Both the position numbers and the translations under genes were made by a program. The notes below the pieces were generated by a model that searched no databases, was not told where the DNA came from, and worked only from the letters and a program-made list of their open reading frames with translations. Positions 25,386 to 40,239 of a DNA stretch of 64,000 nucleotides are shown in pieces. Each line of letters starts with the position of its first letter. The first letter of the stretch is position 1. Where the stretch lies: positions 31,961,709 through 32,025,708 of the forward strand of contig CM037787.1 in the NCBI GenBank assembly GCA_021229015.1, in the 5' to 3' direction. The stretch comes from Solen grandis (lineage: Eukaryota; Mollusca; Bivalvia; Adapedonta; Solenidae).

Positions 25386-27984
25386 ATAATCTCATGCATA
25401 TTCAGTAAGGTAACCAGAACGAGGCTTAGATGGGTCAGTTCAGACTCTGAGCTGTTAACAAACTCAGCAGCTTACATTGATAGAGATGTCAGTGGTGTAC
25501 ATATTTACACAGGCTTAAGCTTTGTTGAGGCCTAGAAAATTATTAAATAACTTACATTTTCATCAGAGAAGAATTCCTTGAACAAAAAATCCAAGTTTTT
25601 CAGTGAAGACTATCTACATTAAGACAGTTTCCGTGTATCAATAATTTAAAACACAGAATCCCTAATAAGCCCAGCCATGCATATTTCACAAATACACAAC
25701 CTGCTGACCAGATGTATACACATGGTTAAACCAATTTTCAACACCTACAATAAAGTCATTAAGGTTACATTCCATTGTAGATAAGATAACCTTTTAGACA
25801 ATAACATATAAGTAACCAACTTCTTTTGAACACCTAGCTAACATAAATTACCAACTTCTTTTGGACACCTAGCTAACAGTATCCCAAATGTCTGTTTTAG
25901 TTCATGATAATACTGATGTATGCAGCAAATGCCGCAAATCTCAAAGAAAGAATGAAATTTCACATACCCAATGTTAAGCCATTTTAATCAAGAATGGAAT
26001 TAAATCACACATTTCTTTGTAATATAATATTTAATTTAAAGAGTATGACATACGTTTTCCTCCTTTTCTCGAGACTTGAAAAGAAACCCCCAAAACCAAC
26101 ATTCATTTTCATTATATTATATATCAACAATAAATTATGGGTGAAATAAACTTTTACAAGATATATTTTCAGTGGATAGCATAAATATTTAGTTCAGTTA
26201 TATGAAAGTTTTTTTTCTTCAGGCAACTTATAAGTTTTAAGTAATCTGTATAAATGTAAAATAAATGCATTATTTCATTTCATATAATACTAGTTGCAAA
26301 ATGTGACTGCCATATTAGGCAAATGTGTATGTTGCAAGCACATTACAGGCTTACTTTAACAGATTGCTGGATTAAAAATATATTAACACATCTTTACACT
26401 AAACATTGCAGATTTAAGAGGTAAGGAACCTCAGGATCTTGAAGTTTGTGGTTATTCGAACCGTAACCCAGCCATAGAATCCAGATCAATTAATTCCACA
26501 TTATATACTAGTAACCAGGCCAGTGAGAGACCAGATCCAGTATCATAAAATATATTCACAAATGGCAATACTAGCTAGCTCCCGCCAAGTCTGGACCAGC
26601 TTTAAATGACTCGATTGCATAAAAACAGTATTTTAAGCAGAAGATGTGTGTTTTCCTGGCCTGCCTATAAGAAATTACAGTTGAACCTGTATTAGCAGCC
26701 ACCTGTACAAAGCGACCAACTGCATTAAGCGGTCACTTTAAATACAATGTTTTACAAAACTTAAGCATTTTGTCATATATTTGTACTTAATTTAGCGGTC
26801 ACCTCTGTTAAGTGGTCACTTTCTCTTATTCCCTTGAATGACCATTTAAGACAGGTTTGTCTGTACATGATTCACAAATATAAGTCAGTTTATCTCGGAC
26901 TCAGACAGATCATATCAACAGTCTTAATATATCTGAGATAAGGTACTTTGGAGAAATAAAATTAAATAAAATAAAAAAACTGGACAGCTTCGGCACAAAG
27001 TCAGGAAGCACAGACTTACAGCACCTAACGTGGGTAAAATAGTAAAATGCGGAAAATATTGCCGTTAGCCTGATATCTGTATGTCTTATATGGTCAGTAA
27101 TAGGCCCTTCTCGAAATTTATGCCTACCAGGGATTCTTTTCCCAGAACGAGGTTTAAATGGGTCAGGTGTACGCACCAGTACAACTGATAACCACTAAGA
27201 TAGTTATGGTGTCCACTGGTGGAAGCACATACACAAGTATACTTTTGAAATAAATTTCTCATTATCATAGCAGTGTTTCAGTTTATAATTCTAATGGAAG
27301 ATATGTTGCAGATATATCCTATATCTGGCTGTCCAGAGATACTGTAAACTGAGTTTAAATCACTATGTTCAAGAACAAGGGTATTCATTGATTATATAGA
27401 AATAAAAACACAACAACCATCTTTTCTGGTCTTATGCTCTTAATTTTATATATTTATAACATAAGTGTATGTTCACTAAATCATCATTAGGCAATGCTTC
27501 ACATGCTTGGAGTTACATATAATATTATAGTTTATCTTTGTATACTGGGTGTATGTCAGATGTATTACAAAATTCTCCAGTTTACACACTGAAAAAAGAC
27601 CAGAATTATAGTCAAATAAACAATGTATGGAAAACTAAGTCCAATTTGCATTTTAATAAATTACCAAAACTGTATTGAAGGAAAGTGTTTCTAATAAAAT
27701 AATTCTTAGCAACAGTGTTAACCATGGATGTAGTAGTATTTAGTGTTTCTTTATTTTAAAGTGTTCAGAGATAGTCCCTGGACACTTGAGAATTCAAGAA
27801 GTCCAAATGGCCGATTTCTTGGTGGGTTATATATACCTTATGGTTCTGGAACCAGAACTGCCAACAATTCCACAAGGATACATATGCTAAGAATTTCCTT
27901 CTATAGCAGCATAAGCATTACATTCAAAAACTAATCCCCGTTAATTGGCATCAGTTGTTACATGTCAAGCCAGGTCTGAGATCA
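25386..27984. other. No gene seen; old repeats
   Basis: Two related 80-bp stretches (25420-25500 and 27140-27225, sharing CAGAACGAGG.TTA.ATGGGTCAG) and an AGCGGTCACTTT repeat block (26680-26870) suggest degraded transposons. Confidence 0.5.
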
Positions 27985-29284
27985 AAATTAAAGAGGGCCA
28001 AGATGGCCCTGAATCGCTCACTTGAGAAACATTGCCAATTATTGTATTATGAGTCATATTGAATACATGATCGACACAGAAGTACAGCAAGATTATTTAA
28101 ATTCCATGATACAAATGTACCTGCCATCCATTTTTTGGGGGTTATAGCTCTGATAAGTCTATATAAAATCAAGTGACCCTTGGGGTCAGTTTTGAAAACA
28201 GGACCATGAATTGAACAGACTTGGTTGAGGCCCACTGGTGTAAGTCTCAACTGACCAGGCTTTGTGGTTTCTGAGAAGATGATCTTCTGAGGGTTTTCGA
28301 ATACAAGTCTATTTAAAATCAAGTGACCCCTAGGGTTGGAACAATTTTGACCAAGGACCATGATTTGAACAATCTTGTTAGAGGTTCACTAGGTCATGTT
28401 ACACACCAAGTATTAGCACTTGGCCTAAGAGGCCTCCGCTTTTTTATTATCTTGTCATTAATTAGAATATGATAAACGCCCGTTCTTTACATAATATTCC
28501 ATCAGTTCAACACAAATTGCTTTTTACTCATGCAATATGTTTAAAACCTAATCAGTCTGAAAGTTAATACCAAATGTCAAAAATTCCAATTATCATTAAT
28601 CTTTTCCAGAAATGTATGGGAAGAAATGCAGAGGTGTAAAATGATGTAAATTGAAATAACTTCTTAATGTAACGCCCAATTCTGAAATGGTTGGTACCAT
28701 AAGAGACACCTTGAATTATCAATAATGCACACGCATTGTATATGGATTTATCATGACCATCTTTTGAGAACCTCAATAATGGCAAAAAAGCTTCATGTCA
28801 TTGACTTCTACCAATAACTTTACAACTACTTGTATAATCTGTAAAAATAGCATATCATTCAAAAATATATATCTGGCTATTATGCATAATCTTATTTTTT
28901 CACCAAAAAAAAAAATGATACTGAGAAAAAAGGTATTGCATTCAAAAGGGTAATCTTGCTGTAGTTGCTGCAATCTGAGTTCAAATGATACTGGCTCAAT
29001 GGCATCCTGTTTGAATTTGAACCTAAAAAGACAAAAAAAAACATAAAAAAACAAAAGAGAGACAAAGAGGTGGCGGGGGGGGGGGGGGTAACAAGAGCAA
29101 AAATGACCCGAATTTGCTCTTCTGAGAAATATTGCCTTCACTGCCTCTAATATAACATAGTCATACTAAATACTAATCCATGCAGAAGTACAGCATCATA
29201 ATCATAATTCTACACATAAACTGTACTTGTGGTTAAATTTTTGATGGCCATAGCTATAATATCATTTTTCCTGTGGTGGGACCA

Positions 29285-29540
29285 ATTTTGACCCCTGATA
29301 TAAGTTCTAGAACATTAAAAAACTTACAAAGAACTTAAGAATTGTTCTTGAACTAGACATATAATTCTTGAACCTGGGTTCTAGAAACATTGGCTTTTCT
29401 TGAACTAGAGTAGCAGACATATAGTTCTTGAACCTTGGTTCTAGAACCATTGACTGTTCTTGAACAACACATACATTTCTTGAACCTTGGTTCCAGAACC
29501 CAAGTTGATCTTGAACTAGACCACCATTTCTTGAAGTTGT
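29285..29540. repeat. TTCTAGAAC/TTCTTGAAC minisatellite, block 1
   Basis: The roughly 60-bp unit contains GGTTCTAGAACCATTG and GTTCTTGAAC. A second block of the same motif is at 30290-30625. Confidence 0.7.
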
Positions 29541-30289
29541 TTTAACTTGTGTGAGTTGGTTGAGTTTTTTGTTGTTTTTTTTTTGTCGATCTATATATAC
29601 ATAATGCCAGGATTCATTTTTCCAAGGGAGGAAGTGTGTTACCAAGACTTCAATTTTCACTATTTCTTTATTGTGCTTGAAGCCAGTATGTTGTGTTTTA
29701 AGTATATGTTTGTTCATTCATGATTGTGTCTTTGTCCACTGTAATGTCAGCGTAAGTTCTTTTTAGTTGTGGAACTAGTTTGGCAGCTTGACGTATCTAC
29801 TTCTTTATTCTAAATTTATCTAACCAATCACATTTCAAAGCTATCAATCAACTGACTTACTATTCACATAAACCTTTATTCGGGCTAGGTCTTGGGTCTG
29901 AAAACTACTCTGTTCGAATCTCCTAAGAAGAGTAATTTGGTCACCTTAATTTGCATTCTTTGACGCCACCACTAGGTAATCTATTTATTTAAGATAGCAT
30001 TTGTAAAACTTAAGTCTATAATGTATTTACTTAGCAAAGAGAGGCATTTTAATATTGAATATTTTTTCTACAAGAATATAGGAATCACAGTCTGCCAACA
30101 GTACTTGACAATTATAATGAAATGACAGAGAATGAACGAAGACTTTGTGGAAAGATGAATAACTTCTTTTGTGGCCTGCCACTCCTTTGTGGCTTTGTGG
30201 TATGGCCTGCTTTGTGGTATGCTTAATTCATTCACTGTGAATAGCTGCCCTAGGGCATGTTCCATACATTTCTAATTCCATTTAATGTT

Positions 30290-30625
30290 AATGGACTGTT
30301 CTAAAAGGTTCTAGAATAATCCTTGAACCTACAAGTTCTAGAACGACCATTTAATGTTCATGAACTGTTCTAGAAAATTTTCCAGAATATGTTAGATAGG
30401 TTTCTTCTAAGATTAAAATTTCACAGGGAAAAAAATAAGCATAGAAGCTCAAGAACCGTTTTAAGAACATGCTCAAGAACTTGTGTAATTAGTTCTTGAA
30501 CATGTTCTACATTTATTCATGAACCTACAGGTTCTAAAACGGTCATTTAATATTCATGAACTGTTCTAGAACATGTTCCATAAAATGTTCTAAATTTGTT
30601 CTAAAACAGTTCTTTAAATCATCGC
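30290..30625. repeat. TTCTAGAAC minisatellite, block 2
   Basis: Units with GAACTGTTCTAGAACATGTT and CCTACAGGTTCTA; the same motif set as 29285-29540. Confidence 0.7.
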
Positions 30626-31119
30626 AGGGGTGTCGCATATTATATTTAATTTATAAACTCCGTTCTAATTGCATTCTAACAATAATAACTTTTAAAATTT
30701 CCTTAAAATGATATTGAAGTGACCGCGGGGCAGAGACAATTTTTACCACAGGGTCATGATTTACAGAAATTTGGTAGATGTCCACTGGGCCATGTTACAC
30801 ACCAAATATCGACACTCCAGACCTTTTCGTTTCTGACAAGAAGATATTTCTATTTCTTTTGTCCTATTTAAGTCTATGTAAAATCAAGTGATCTCTGGGA
30901 CCTGCCAATTTTGACACCAGTGCCAAGATATGAACAAACTTGGTACATGTCCACTAGGCCATGTTACATGTTAAACTGAAGGCCTTTTGGTATCTGACAA
31001 TAAGAAATTTTAAAAAGATTTCTATACAAGTCTTTGTAAAATCAAATGATCGACTCCTGTGTACATAACAAAGATCTAAGCTCAAGGTCTTGTGTTTTCT
31101 GACAAGAAGATACTTCCAG

Positions 31120-33994
31120 TTTTTCTTATATGGCTGAATGGTAAGAAGCGCATTTACTCTGAGATAGCCATAGTCCACCATGGTTATAACATACCAAATC
31201 TGTAAAAATGGTACTGCCCCTGCAAAAGATGACCACGACTGAAAATGCTTACCCATGGTCATACCGCAGTCTTAAGGGTCACTTAACATAGTTAAACCAT
31301 GATTAGAAAAGGTGTAAATGAACTGTCCATAAACTGCTATTATAAATCATCAATGTTCAGCCATATGAATCCATGCTGACCATGGATGACTTTACTAATG
31401 ACATCTCTTACCATGACTGACAAAGGTAAGATTATGGTTATTTAAACCAACCGTTGTCATACCAATACAGACCATAGTTAAAATGTTACCGATCATGTTT
31501 TTTATATGATAATACTAAGTAAACTATAATGAACACTGTCAAACAATGAATTCTAGACAATTGAATAACTCTACAGAGGAATTGCCCTTGAAAAACAACA
31601 TATATTAACATAAATATTTTTTATCAATTCTTCAAACAGTTTTATTCAACCTAGTAAGGGCAAATTGATGGAAGTCCAAGTATAGTTTGCTGTGTCTATA
31701 AATCAGACTCAACTATTTCACCACACATTTTAATTGAAGCTGTTAATTGTCTGCAATTGAATTATTTCCCATATAACCATTCAATTCCTTACAAACAATC
31801 TGTTAACTTACTCATTATATGATAGAGAAGGAGAGAGAGAGAATCTACTCATTATAAGAGAGATAGAGAGAGAAGGGGTTGGGGGAGGGAGGGAGAGATA
31901 GAGAAGCTTCTCATTTATATGCGAACGAGAATATTTACTCATAACAAGAGAGAGAGGGGGGGGGGGGAGATTTAATATATATCAAGACTGTTCATTAAGA
32001 AACTTTAAAAGAGACCCATAATTTCATACATCTAAACTTCTACAAGAATGACTGATTTCGGAATATATTGATATTTTAACAATTGTCCAAATAATAAATA
32101 GTATCTAGGTACAAAATCATCATCTGTCATAAAGTAACAGTTACTTGAGCAAAGTGCCTTCTCACTAAGATTCAAAACAAAATGCACACAATGGTTTTTG
32201 AGGTCCTTTTATATGGGTTCCCCATTAATTGTCCCCGATACAAGTCAACAGAGGTCAGCTGCCCTTGTCAAATGGAATTCATGAAATCATTATTTTTACA
32301 TTACCATCATGAATTATTAATGACTTATCCTTGATAGATTATTAATCTTAATGTATGATGTTTTATCCATGAGGTGAGGTGATGTGCACTTCATGAAGGT
32401 ATGAACATTTTTTTTTTCTACCAGATTTATATAGCACTTTTTTCAAATTGAACAATTCGCTCAAAAGTGCTTTACAAAAGAACAATAAATACAACAAGTA
32501 CAGCAGAAAAAAAATAAGACCGTAAAAACATAATCGAACTGATAAAAATAAGACATTATAATACAACATTTATGAACTATTCATGGAATTGATCAGGAAC
32601 TTTTATGAGAATTAATATATAAATAATTCTTGAATTCTTGAGTTCTTGAATTAATCATGAATAAAAATAGGAACAAAGACTTTTTCAAAAATCTTCATTT
32701 GTTCTTAAGATATGAATATTGTAATTTCCAAACTGAATATTTTGACAATAATTATTGGTTAAAGACCATCATGTTCATATCAGAATAACATGCCTGAAAA
32801 TGATGCACATTATAAGAAAACTTAATGACAAAAAAGCACATTAGTGAACCACAAACAGATAAACTAATGGGTTATTTCATTTGTTATCTTACATTAGATG
32901 AAAATTCAGAAGTTAATAAAGCACTTAAAATATAATCGGTTGTGTAGTGAATCCAACAACACTTGTTCAACTTTGCCAGCATCTTAAAAATGAGTTCCCT
33001 TTTCAAACAATTGTCCATCTCATGGCATGATTGTTTTTTGTTTTTTTCATTGCATACCCCAATGAAAAATTCACTGCAATTCTAGTGGAATACCAAAAAG
33101 ATTCCATTTGAATCTGGAAAAGCAATGAAATACCGGAAAGAATCCACCTGAATCTGGAATACCAAAAGAAGTCCAGATAGATTCAACTGGAATCTGCTAT
33201 GTTACTGGAATGCCAGATAGATTCCAGCGGAACTTGAATTTGAATTTGAAAGACCAGCAGGGGTGATATTTCACATGAATAGGAACTGAGAGTGTTGACT
33301 TCCCTTGTTTTCATGAAATCAGCCATTTTGTGGCCTCATGGTGTAAGTAATTCATCAGATTTGCCTTAACTTTGATGATTTTTGTAATACAATATCAATG
33401 TTATCTCTAATCACTAAAGTTTACTAAATTAAAACATTGAAAATACAGTACACAACATTTTGGTAAAATTAAATAACTCAAACACTATCAAATTTATAGT
33501 TAACTGAATGTTCTTAATTCTTGTTTGTTTTTAACTGTCATTTTAGTATCAGAAAACATAAATAAAACAACAGTTTCCTCACTTTGACTCATGGTGTGTT
33601 ATTCTGTTATTGTCATGCTCATACAACCCACTGTATGTATGTATGCTTTGAAAATAGATTGGAACTCATTAATGTCATAGGTAAAAGGATCATTTGCATC
33701 AAAAAGTAAGTAGATGCAAAAAAAATCTAATCTACCAATTTACTGTAAGTAAGCTAAAAATATTGTATTTTATTGTATTATTTTGTTAACGGGAAGTTGA
33801 AAGTTGGCCATTTTCATCCATTTATGATGTCATAGAGAGCACTTCATGATATCATTTCCCTTAATCTTGTGATAATTATCAGAGTTTATTTGTTATGTAT
33901 TGTTAGTTTTCTCTTTTAATCACTTAACACGTTTAGCTTTGTAAATAATTGAACAATTATTTAAATATTTAAAATGAATAAATCTTGATATTGC
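31120..33994. other. No gene seen
   Basis: Stop-dense and AT-rich, with purine-only GA/G tracts at 31825-31970 and dispersed repeat fragments. Confidence 0.55.
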
Positions 33995-34627
33995 TTTGGA
34001 ATTTCACTGGTATTGATCTGGAATTCTACTAGTTTTGAACGGGAATTCCACTGGTATTCATCTGGAATTCATTTGGAATTCCACTGGTATCTATCTGGAA
34101 TTTCACTTTTTAGCTCACATAAGCACAACGTGCTCAGGTTGAGCTTTTGTGATATCCCTTCGTCCGGCGTCCGTCGTGCGACGTGCGTCGTCAACAATTT
34201 GGCTTTTAAAAGTATTAGGCAAATTTTGCTCTTTTTGGCCTTTTTCAACATCTTTGACAAGTTCGAATTTGAGATATGTGGGGGTCAAAAAGTAGGTCAT
34301 GGGGTCAAATCTTAGAAAAACCTTGTTGACACTCTATAGGCCACATTTTTGGCCATACCTTCATGAAATTTTGTCCGAATGTCTGTTTCCATAAAATCTT
34401 GGACAAGTTCGAAGTTGGGTCATGTTGGGTCAAAAAGTAGGTCAATATGAAAAATCCAACATATGTTGCTCATTAACAATCAGGTGAGCGATTCAGGGCC
34501 ATCATAGCCCTCTTGTTTTTGTTGATATTGTTTATTGACTGGAATAACAATATTCCATTGAAATTTAATTCCACTGGAATTCCAGACAAAGTTTCAGTGG
34601 TATTCCAGACGGATATTTCCACTGGAG
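33995..34627. repeat. GGAATTCCACTGG minisatellite split by a dispersed repeat
   Basis: Units of GGAATTCCACTGGTAT occur at 33998-34107 and 34540-34627; related GGAATACCA/CCAGATAGATTCC units lie at 33080-33230. Between the halves, 34108-34517 is a dispersed repeat ending in GGTGAGCGATTCAGGGCC. Confidence 0.65.
34108..34517 (+). repeat. Dispersed molluscan-type repeat (GAGCTTTTGTGATA...GGTGAGCGATTC)
   Basis: It starts TTTAGCTCACATAAGCAC and ends AGGGCCATCATAGCCCTC. Other partial copies lie at 27985-28435, 29087-29300, 37400-37456 and 60820-61399. I recognise the type as common in bivalve genomes but cannot name its class. Confidence 0.6.
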
Positions 34628-34699
34628 TAATAACTGAAAAGTACTCAGAATACAAATTAATCATATTGCATGTTGTGAAATGAACCCTTATGACCTGAA

Positions 34700-34960
34700 A
34701 GCAAAGACATGAGCATCATGCTGGGTCGGCGGATTGTTCAAAGAACATCATGCTGGGTTGGAAGTTTGTTCATTGAGCATCATGCTCGTTAGATGAGCAT
34801 CATGCTGGGTCGGCAGATTGTTCACAGAGCATGATACTAAAAGACATGAGCATCATGCTGGGTCGGCGGATTGTTCAATGAGCATCATGCTGGGTCGGCG
34901 GATTGTCCATTTAGATCATGCTTTAAAAAATGAGCATCATCCTGCTTTTGTATGTAGATG
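34700..34960 (+). repeat. GAGCATCATGCTGGGTCGG satellite, small block
   Basis: About six units of roughly 40 bp, each starting GAGCATCATGCT and ending GGATTGTTCA. It is in the opposite orientation to the larger block at 40240. Confidence 0.8.
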
Positions 34961-37900
34961 ATCCAATTATAGAGCGTCGTAGGTATCAAAAAGAAACCCC
35001 GTGAACATGACAAATCAGTGAAATGAAAATTTCTCTGTACCAATCAAATAACTCTTTTCAAACAAACCCTCACATTTGGCGCCTTTCTTACAGTTGAGCA
35101 AATATGAATAGAGAAAGACGTATTGAATTATTACAGATTTGATTGGCCATGTATCTCAACGGCAGTGTGAAAAATCTTTTCTTTTTGAAAAGGTCTTAAT
35201 TCAGTGTAACCATACCAGTTTTTAGCATTTGAAAAGCTATTATTGATGTGATTTTTGTGACAGCAAAGAAATGCTCACGAACTCTGAAGGGTTTCCCTAA
35301 CGTTAGGAAATTCTGTACATCAGACAAAAGAATCATTCGGGCGTATGTGCGAGGCAAAATCTTCCTCTTCGAATGCACTAGATCTATAAAAGGAGTATAA
35401 GCAGTTTTCTTCTCCGAGTCGAGGCAAAATATGCTACTTGTGAAAGCTTAAAATGACGAAACATACTACATAGTATGGCTACACTGTTAATATTTACTTA
35501 AATTTTAATATTTTTGCTAAATAAAAATAATAATGTAATGGTCTGAAAAAAAAACACAGTGAAGGAAAAAGTTAACTTGCACACTCTGTATGGATGAATA
35601 CTGAGGGGCACGTAAAGGCATCATATCGGGAAAACAGTTATTTTTGGTGGTCACAATACTGTGCAGACACATGTAATTCATAAACCGAGTGTCCGCTATT
35701 ACTGTTCGATAATCTGGATAACTGCATGTTTTTTCTTCAGTTATCGCATGGGCGTGGAAACACCGCCCCATAAAAAGTGTGGTATCTAATCTAAGCATGG
35801 GTAATTTTCTACAGAAAACTACCTAGGCCGTGTTAAAAGAATGTATAAGAAACTTTCGCGTTTTTATGCGTCCAGGCATATTCGCGGCGTAAAACTGTCG
35901 CGGATTTGAGCAGACCGCGAATCCCGCGAAGGAAAACAAGCTAGGAACAAAATGTATTCATTGAATAGGATGACATGGCATCCTTATACACTTAACGGTT
36001 GTTTTTCTGGACAGCGGTCATTGTATTTTAGTTAATAGTTTGTGTAGGTTTTTAAAAGGAATTACTTGTATACTAGTATTAATGGTTATTTTGGGAAAGA
36101 TGTCCATCGTAATTTTTACGCAACAAAAATCAAACAAAAAAATGAGGAAATACATACATACATAACTCCGCCTCGGGAGCGGGAGGCCGTGGGTTCGATC
36201 CCCGGCCGCGACATACCAAAGTCGTAAACAATGGTACTGTTATAGTTCCCTTGCTTGGCGCTCAGCATATAAAGGTAGTTGCAGGACTGGTTAACCAGGT
36301 GTCAGGATAATTTGACTGGGTGTGGTATCATGCCACATGTCTACGGCGTGATACTGCAGTGTGGCAGCACTATATCTGTCTCAAGTAGACATCGTCTCCA
36401 AATGACTGAAATAGTCGGTGGGACGTTAAACCAAACAAACAAACATAACACAACATAAGCTTTATTCAGCAATAAATATATGTCATAAAATTATAGCCGA
36501 ATAAATACAATAATAATTTGTGGTGGCATGTACAAGAATGTGTACCGACACCTTTTGTCAAGTATTGAATTATTCCACATTAGATCTAAGCTTTCAAAAA
36601 AAGTAAAAAAAAAAAAAAGGAAAGCCGATCCTACGACCGATTGACCCATTTTTCCCAGCCTATAACCAGAAACAAGACTATTTTTACGCCTTATTTATAG
36701 AATGACCGAAGGGATGACGTCCAGTTGGTACCACATACGGATGAGTTGTGTAAATGTGTATATGTGTGTATTGCAATGTTGTATTGCTCTTTTTATCTTG
36801 GACATGTATTGTTACCATGTCATTGTTCTTTGTATTCATATAATATAAATTGCCAATTGGATCTAGAGAGCCTGCAGTGCATATAAGATTTGACGGAACA
36901 TTAGAATTGAGTATTGAACATATGCTTATGATGCTATGATATGAATTATGTAAGTTCAGCAGTGAAATCACGTAAGTCTCAGACATTGTATTTTGTCTAT
37001 TTCCGGCTGGAAATCGTCATTCTTGTGGAATCCTGAAATATTTGTTATACAGAAATCAAAATAACACGAAACGAACTTACTTATGTAATAGTAAATCTAT
37101 CAAACGACTATGGTTGACTTTTTTAATATGTACTGAGATGAGCGGGTAACAATAATGCTCTACCATAATTGGTAAAATAAAAGTTGATCCCTTGATAAAT
37201 GAGACCGCTATATACTCTCAATATGAAATTTTCAAATTCTTCTTCTATCAAACAAAAAATGCAGAATTTAGTTTCATTGGTAGTAAAAGTTGATTCCTTG
37301 AAAAATGAGGTCTGCAGATTGTTGGCTAGTTTTCTTTAAAATTTGAATCTGACTGTTGCTGAAGGTAACAAGGTTGAATAAAGTGACCCGAATTGTTTTG
37401 ATTAGGTTGATGGTACCATGGTGAGCGTTCTGGGGCCACCATGGCCCTCTTGTTTCATTGTCAAATATGTTAAAGGCAAGGTGAGAAGCAGGAGTATAAG
37501 TGATAGTTCTAGTTATCGCCAGTCCTTGACCAAGCGTTTGGCGCACGTTTGCAAAACAAAAATCTCACATTACCGGAATGATTAATACTTGTAAGGGTAT
37601 AGTCAAGTTTTAATATCCATGTATTGTTATTTATAGACATTACCTTGACATGGCGTTAAGTTATGCAAACGCTTGCAAAACAGAAATCTCATATTACAGA
37701 ATGATAAATACTTTTACTTTTCAATGTGTCTCACTGCTTCAATACCTGCCAATAAGAGGTTGAAATATATAGGAATTGTAAGGTTAATATAACCCACACA
37801 ATTTGATTTCATGCTCATGTACATTTCCAGTGCAGTTCAAATTATATATCTTAGGATAACGTCTTAATGAATTATGGATTAATGAATATTACACTCATGA

Positions 37901-40239
37901 TAGTAATTACCCAATCTTACAATAAAACAAGTTTTTGGTAATAGTTCATCTGTAAAAATGTCTCTGTGGTTGTTATTGGTTATAGTGATGTTGCTTCTAC
38001 ATTAAGCAACCAAACTCACCCAATTATTTAAAAATTGTGGTAAAAATAAATCCTAGTTGCACCATCAGTTCACTTTAGAATACATGACACTACCAATTTT
38101 ACTTTTTAGTCATTTTATTTAACAATGGTTATATATCAGTGCATGTCATACTGACATTCGTTGGTACAAACACATTCTTGTCGCAATTCATGGAAAAGAT
38201 TATATCTGCATTCGTTGGTATTCAAACACATTCTTGTCGCAATTCACTGGAACAAGGATTATATATCAGTGGATACTCTTGGGTACTAACCCGTTCTGTC
38301 TTTTTGATTGTTGGTCCTTGTTTGCCGCAATTATGTTCATTTTAATCTTTTAATCGGAATATATTTGTTCCCACCCCAGAGACCCCCGCCCCCCTGGAGA
38401 TTACAACACTGCTTACATTGTAATACATTGACAAATTGACAATGCACTGTACCCTCGCTGTGTATCAGTTACGCGTAATCGTGGTTGTTTGCAGGTTTCA
38501 TAGAAAAGAAATCCACGTATATCTTGATCCTATGGGCCATGAATGATTTCATTTGTGAAGTAATACAAGAAAAGGGTCATATATGTCAAGGATAAATATG
38601 CTGTTATGTGGAAATGTACACCACAATACAAAATTCGTTTTCTCCCTATAACCTACGTCAATCTTTAAAATTTCAATAGAATAGAATAGAATGGCGAGGG
38701 ATGGATCAACAAATTATGTCATATTCTAATTTACAAGAAAAAAATAATAATTTTCGAGATATAAGCTGTTAAATACACTTGGAGTAACACAATTTTCGTT
38801 TTTCTGCCATAACTCAAATGATACAACCCCGATCTTCAAAAACTAAATATCTTTTGAAAAGTCATTCAAAGCGCTACAAATTTTCCATAGTGTCTCGATA
38901 GAATATTTATAGTTTTTGAGATATTTAAGGCCGAATATTCTTTTGGGACACTAATCCCTACTTGACCTGTTGGTAGGATTCGTCCTATAAACTGGTATGA
39001 TTCGTCTTGGCACGCATTTGCAAGCGTATGCTTCGTCTTACATTCTGCACATAGAATGTTAGAGTCATCTAGAGTTGATTTTTTTTGACAAGTGTTATCA
39101 TATTTGCAAATTGATTATGTTTATATATCTTTGCATTTCGTAGGAGTAATTTTAAGGACTGCAATCAGTTGCCAATTATTAATAAATATGTAGATTTTCT
39201 AAAGGGAAATAATACAATAAACAATTAAATTCACTCTTATTCAATACTTCGGCAAAAGTCAATTGACCTCCCAGAAAAGGTGCCAAACGTAGCGTCATCA
39301 TTTGACGTTGTTTTGTATTACGTTGACATCGTTCATAACAATAACAATATGGCGACTATTCAAACGTCTATTATGTAGAACTTGCTAACAATTCGAAATA
39401 TTGAACAAGAGAGAATCAAATTGTTATTTGCCATTCATATACAATTGTCTTGCACTTCTTATATTCTAGAAAGCAGAAAGCATTTAGCACTATACACTTA
39501 TTAAAGAAAATGTGACAGTCTTATCTGCATGCAAACCCTATTGGGTTTGTACTGTTTTTCATTAGGCCTTACCATTTCTTGATTTTTTTTGTGTGTGAAA
39601 TTAGCACAGCGATATACATTAAAACTTGATAATAAAGTTTCATGATACGTAGTGTAAGATCTTATTTTCCCCAGATCATGGAAAATAAGATAATATCATT
39701 CACATTTTCGAATGTGACACATGGGATTGACCGAAAATGTGGAACACATATTTTTCAAAGATTATGTCGAAACTGAAAGATACAACATCAATAATTATGT
39801 TGTTGTCCTTAAAGTTGTATGCAATGGCGAATCAAGATATTGTAGTAAACTGTAGTTTAATGGGCACGTTAATATGTTAGTGAATTGGAACAACAACGAC
39901 AATAACCCTAACTAAACATTCAGCAACTATCTATAAAGCAACCAACTGAAAAGAAAAAACAAAGACGATTGTCACAACTTCGCTCACAACATCCATTCTT
40001 ACAACGTCAAGGAATATAACCAGCATTTAAAAGGCTTTCATATTTTTATTTTTTTTGTTATTATTATTGTTTTTGCTACAGTCATTATAAAATATGAACA
40101 ACTGAGGTATGTACGAAGCCCCGTATAATTAACGAAAATTCTTGGAACGGTTCTAGTTGCATCGGCTCATCTAATTGGTCAATCGATATCGCGCGCTATT
40201 AAGCTTGTTGTGTGGTGTATGCTGGTTGTGCCGATGCTA
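34961..40239. other. No gene seen; spacer between the two inverted satellite blocks
   Basis: One SINE (36167) is the only clear feature. Short frames at 35196, 35517, 36684 and 37274 have no recognisable domain. Confidence 0.55.
36167..36442 (+). mobile_element. SINE S2, 5'-truncated, short target duplication
   Basis: It begins inside the tRNA-like head, with B box GGGTTCGATCCCCGG near 36192 and the GTGGGACGTTAAACC tail. ACATAAC occurs at 36160-36166 and 36443-36449. Confidence 0.82.

Noticed and set aside
34013..34315. 100-codon plus-strand frame and two minus-strand frames
   Set aside because: They span the junction of a minisatellite and a dispersed repeat; the same repeat elsewhere in the window has stops.
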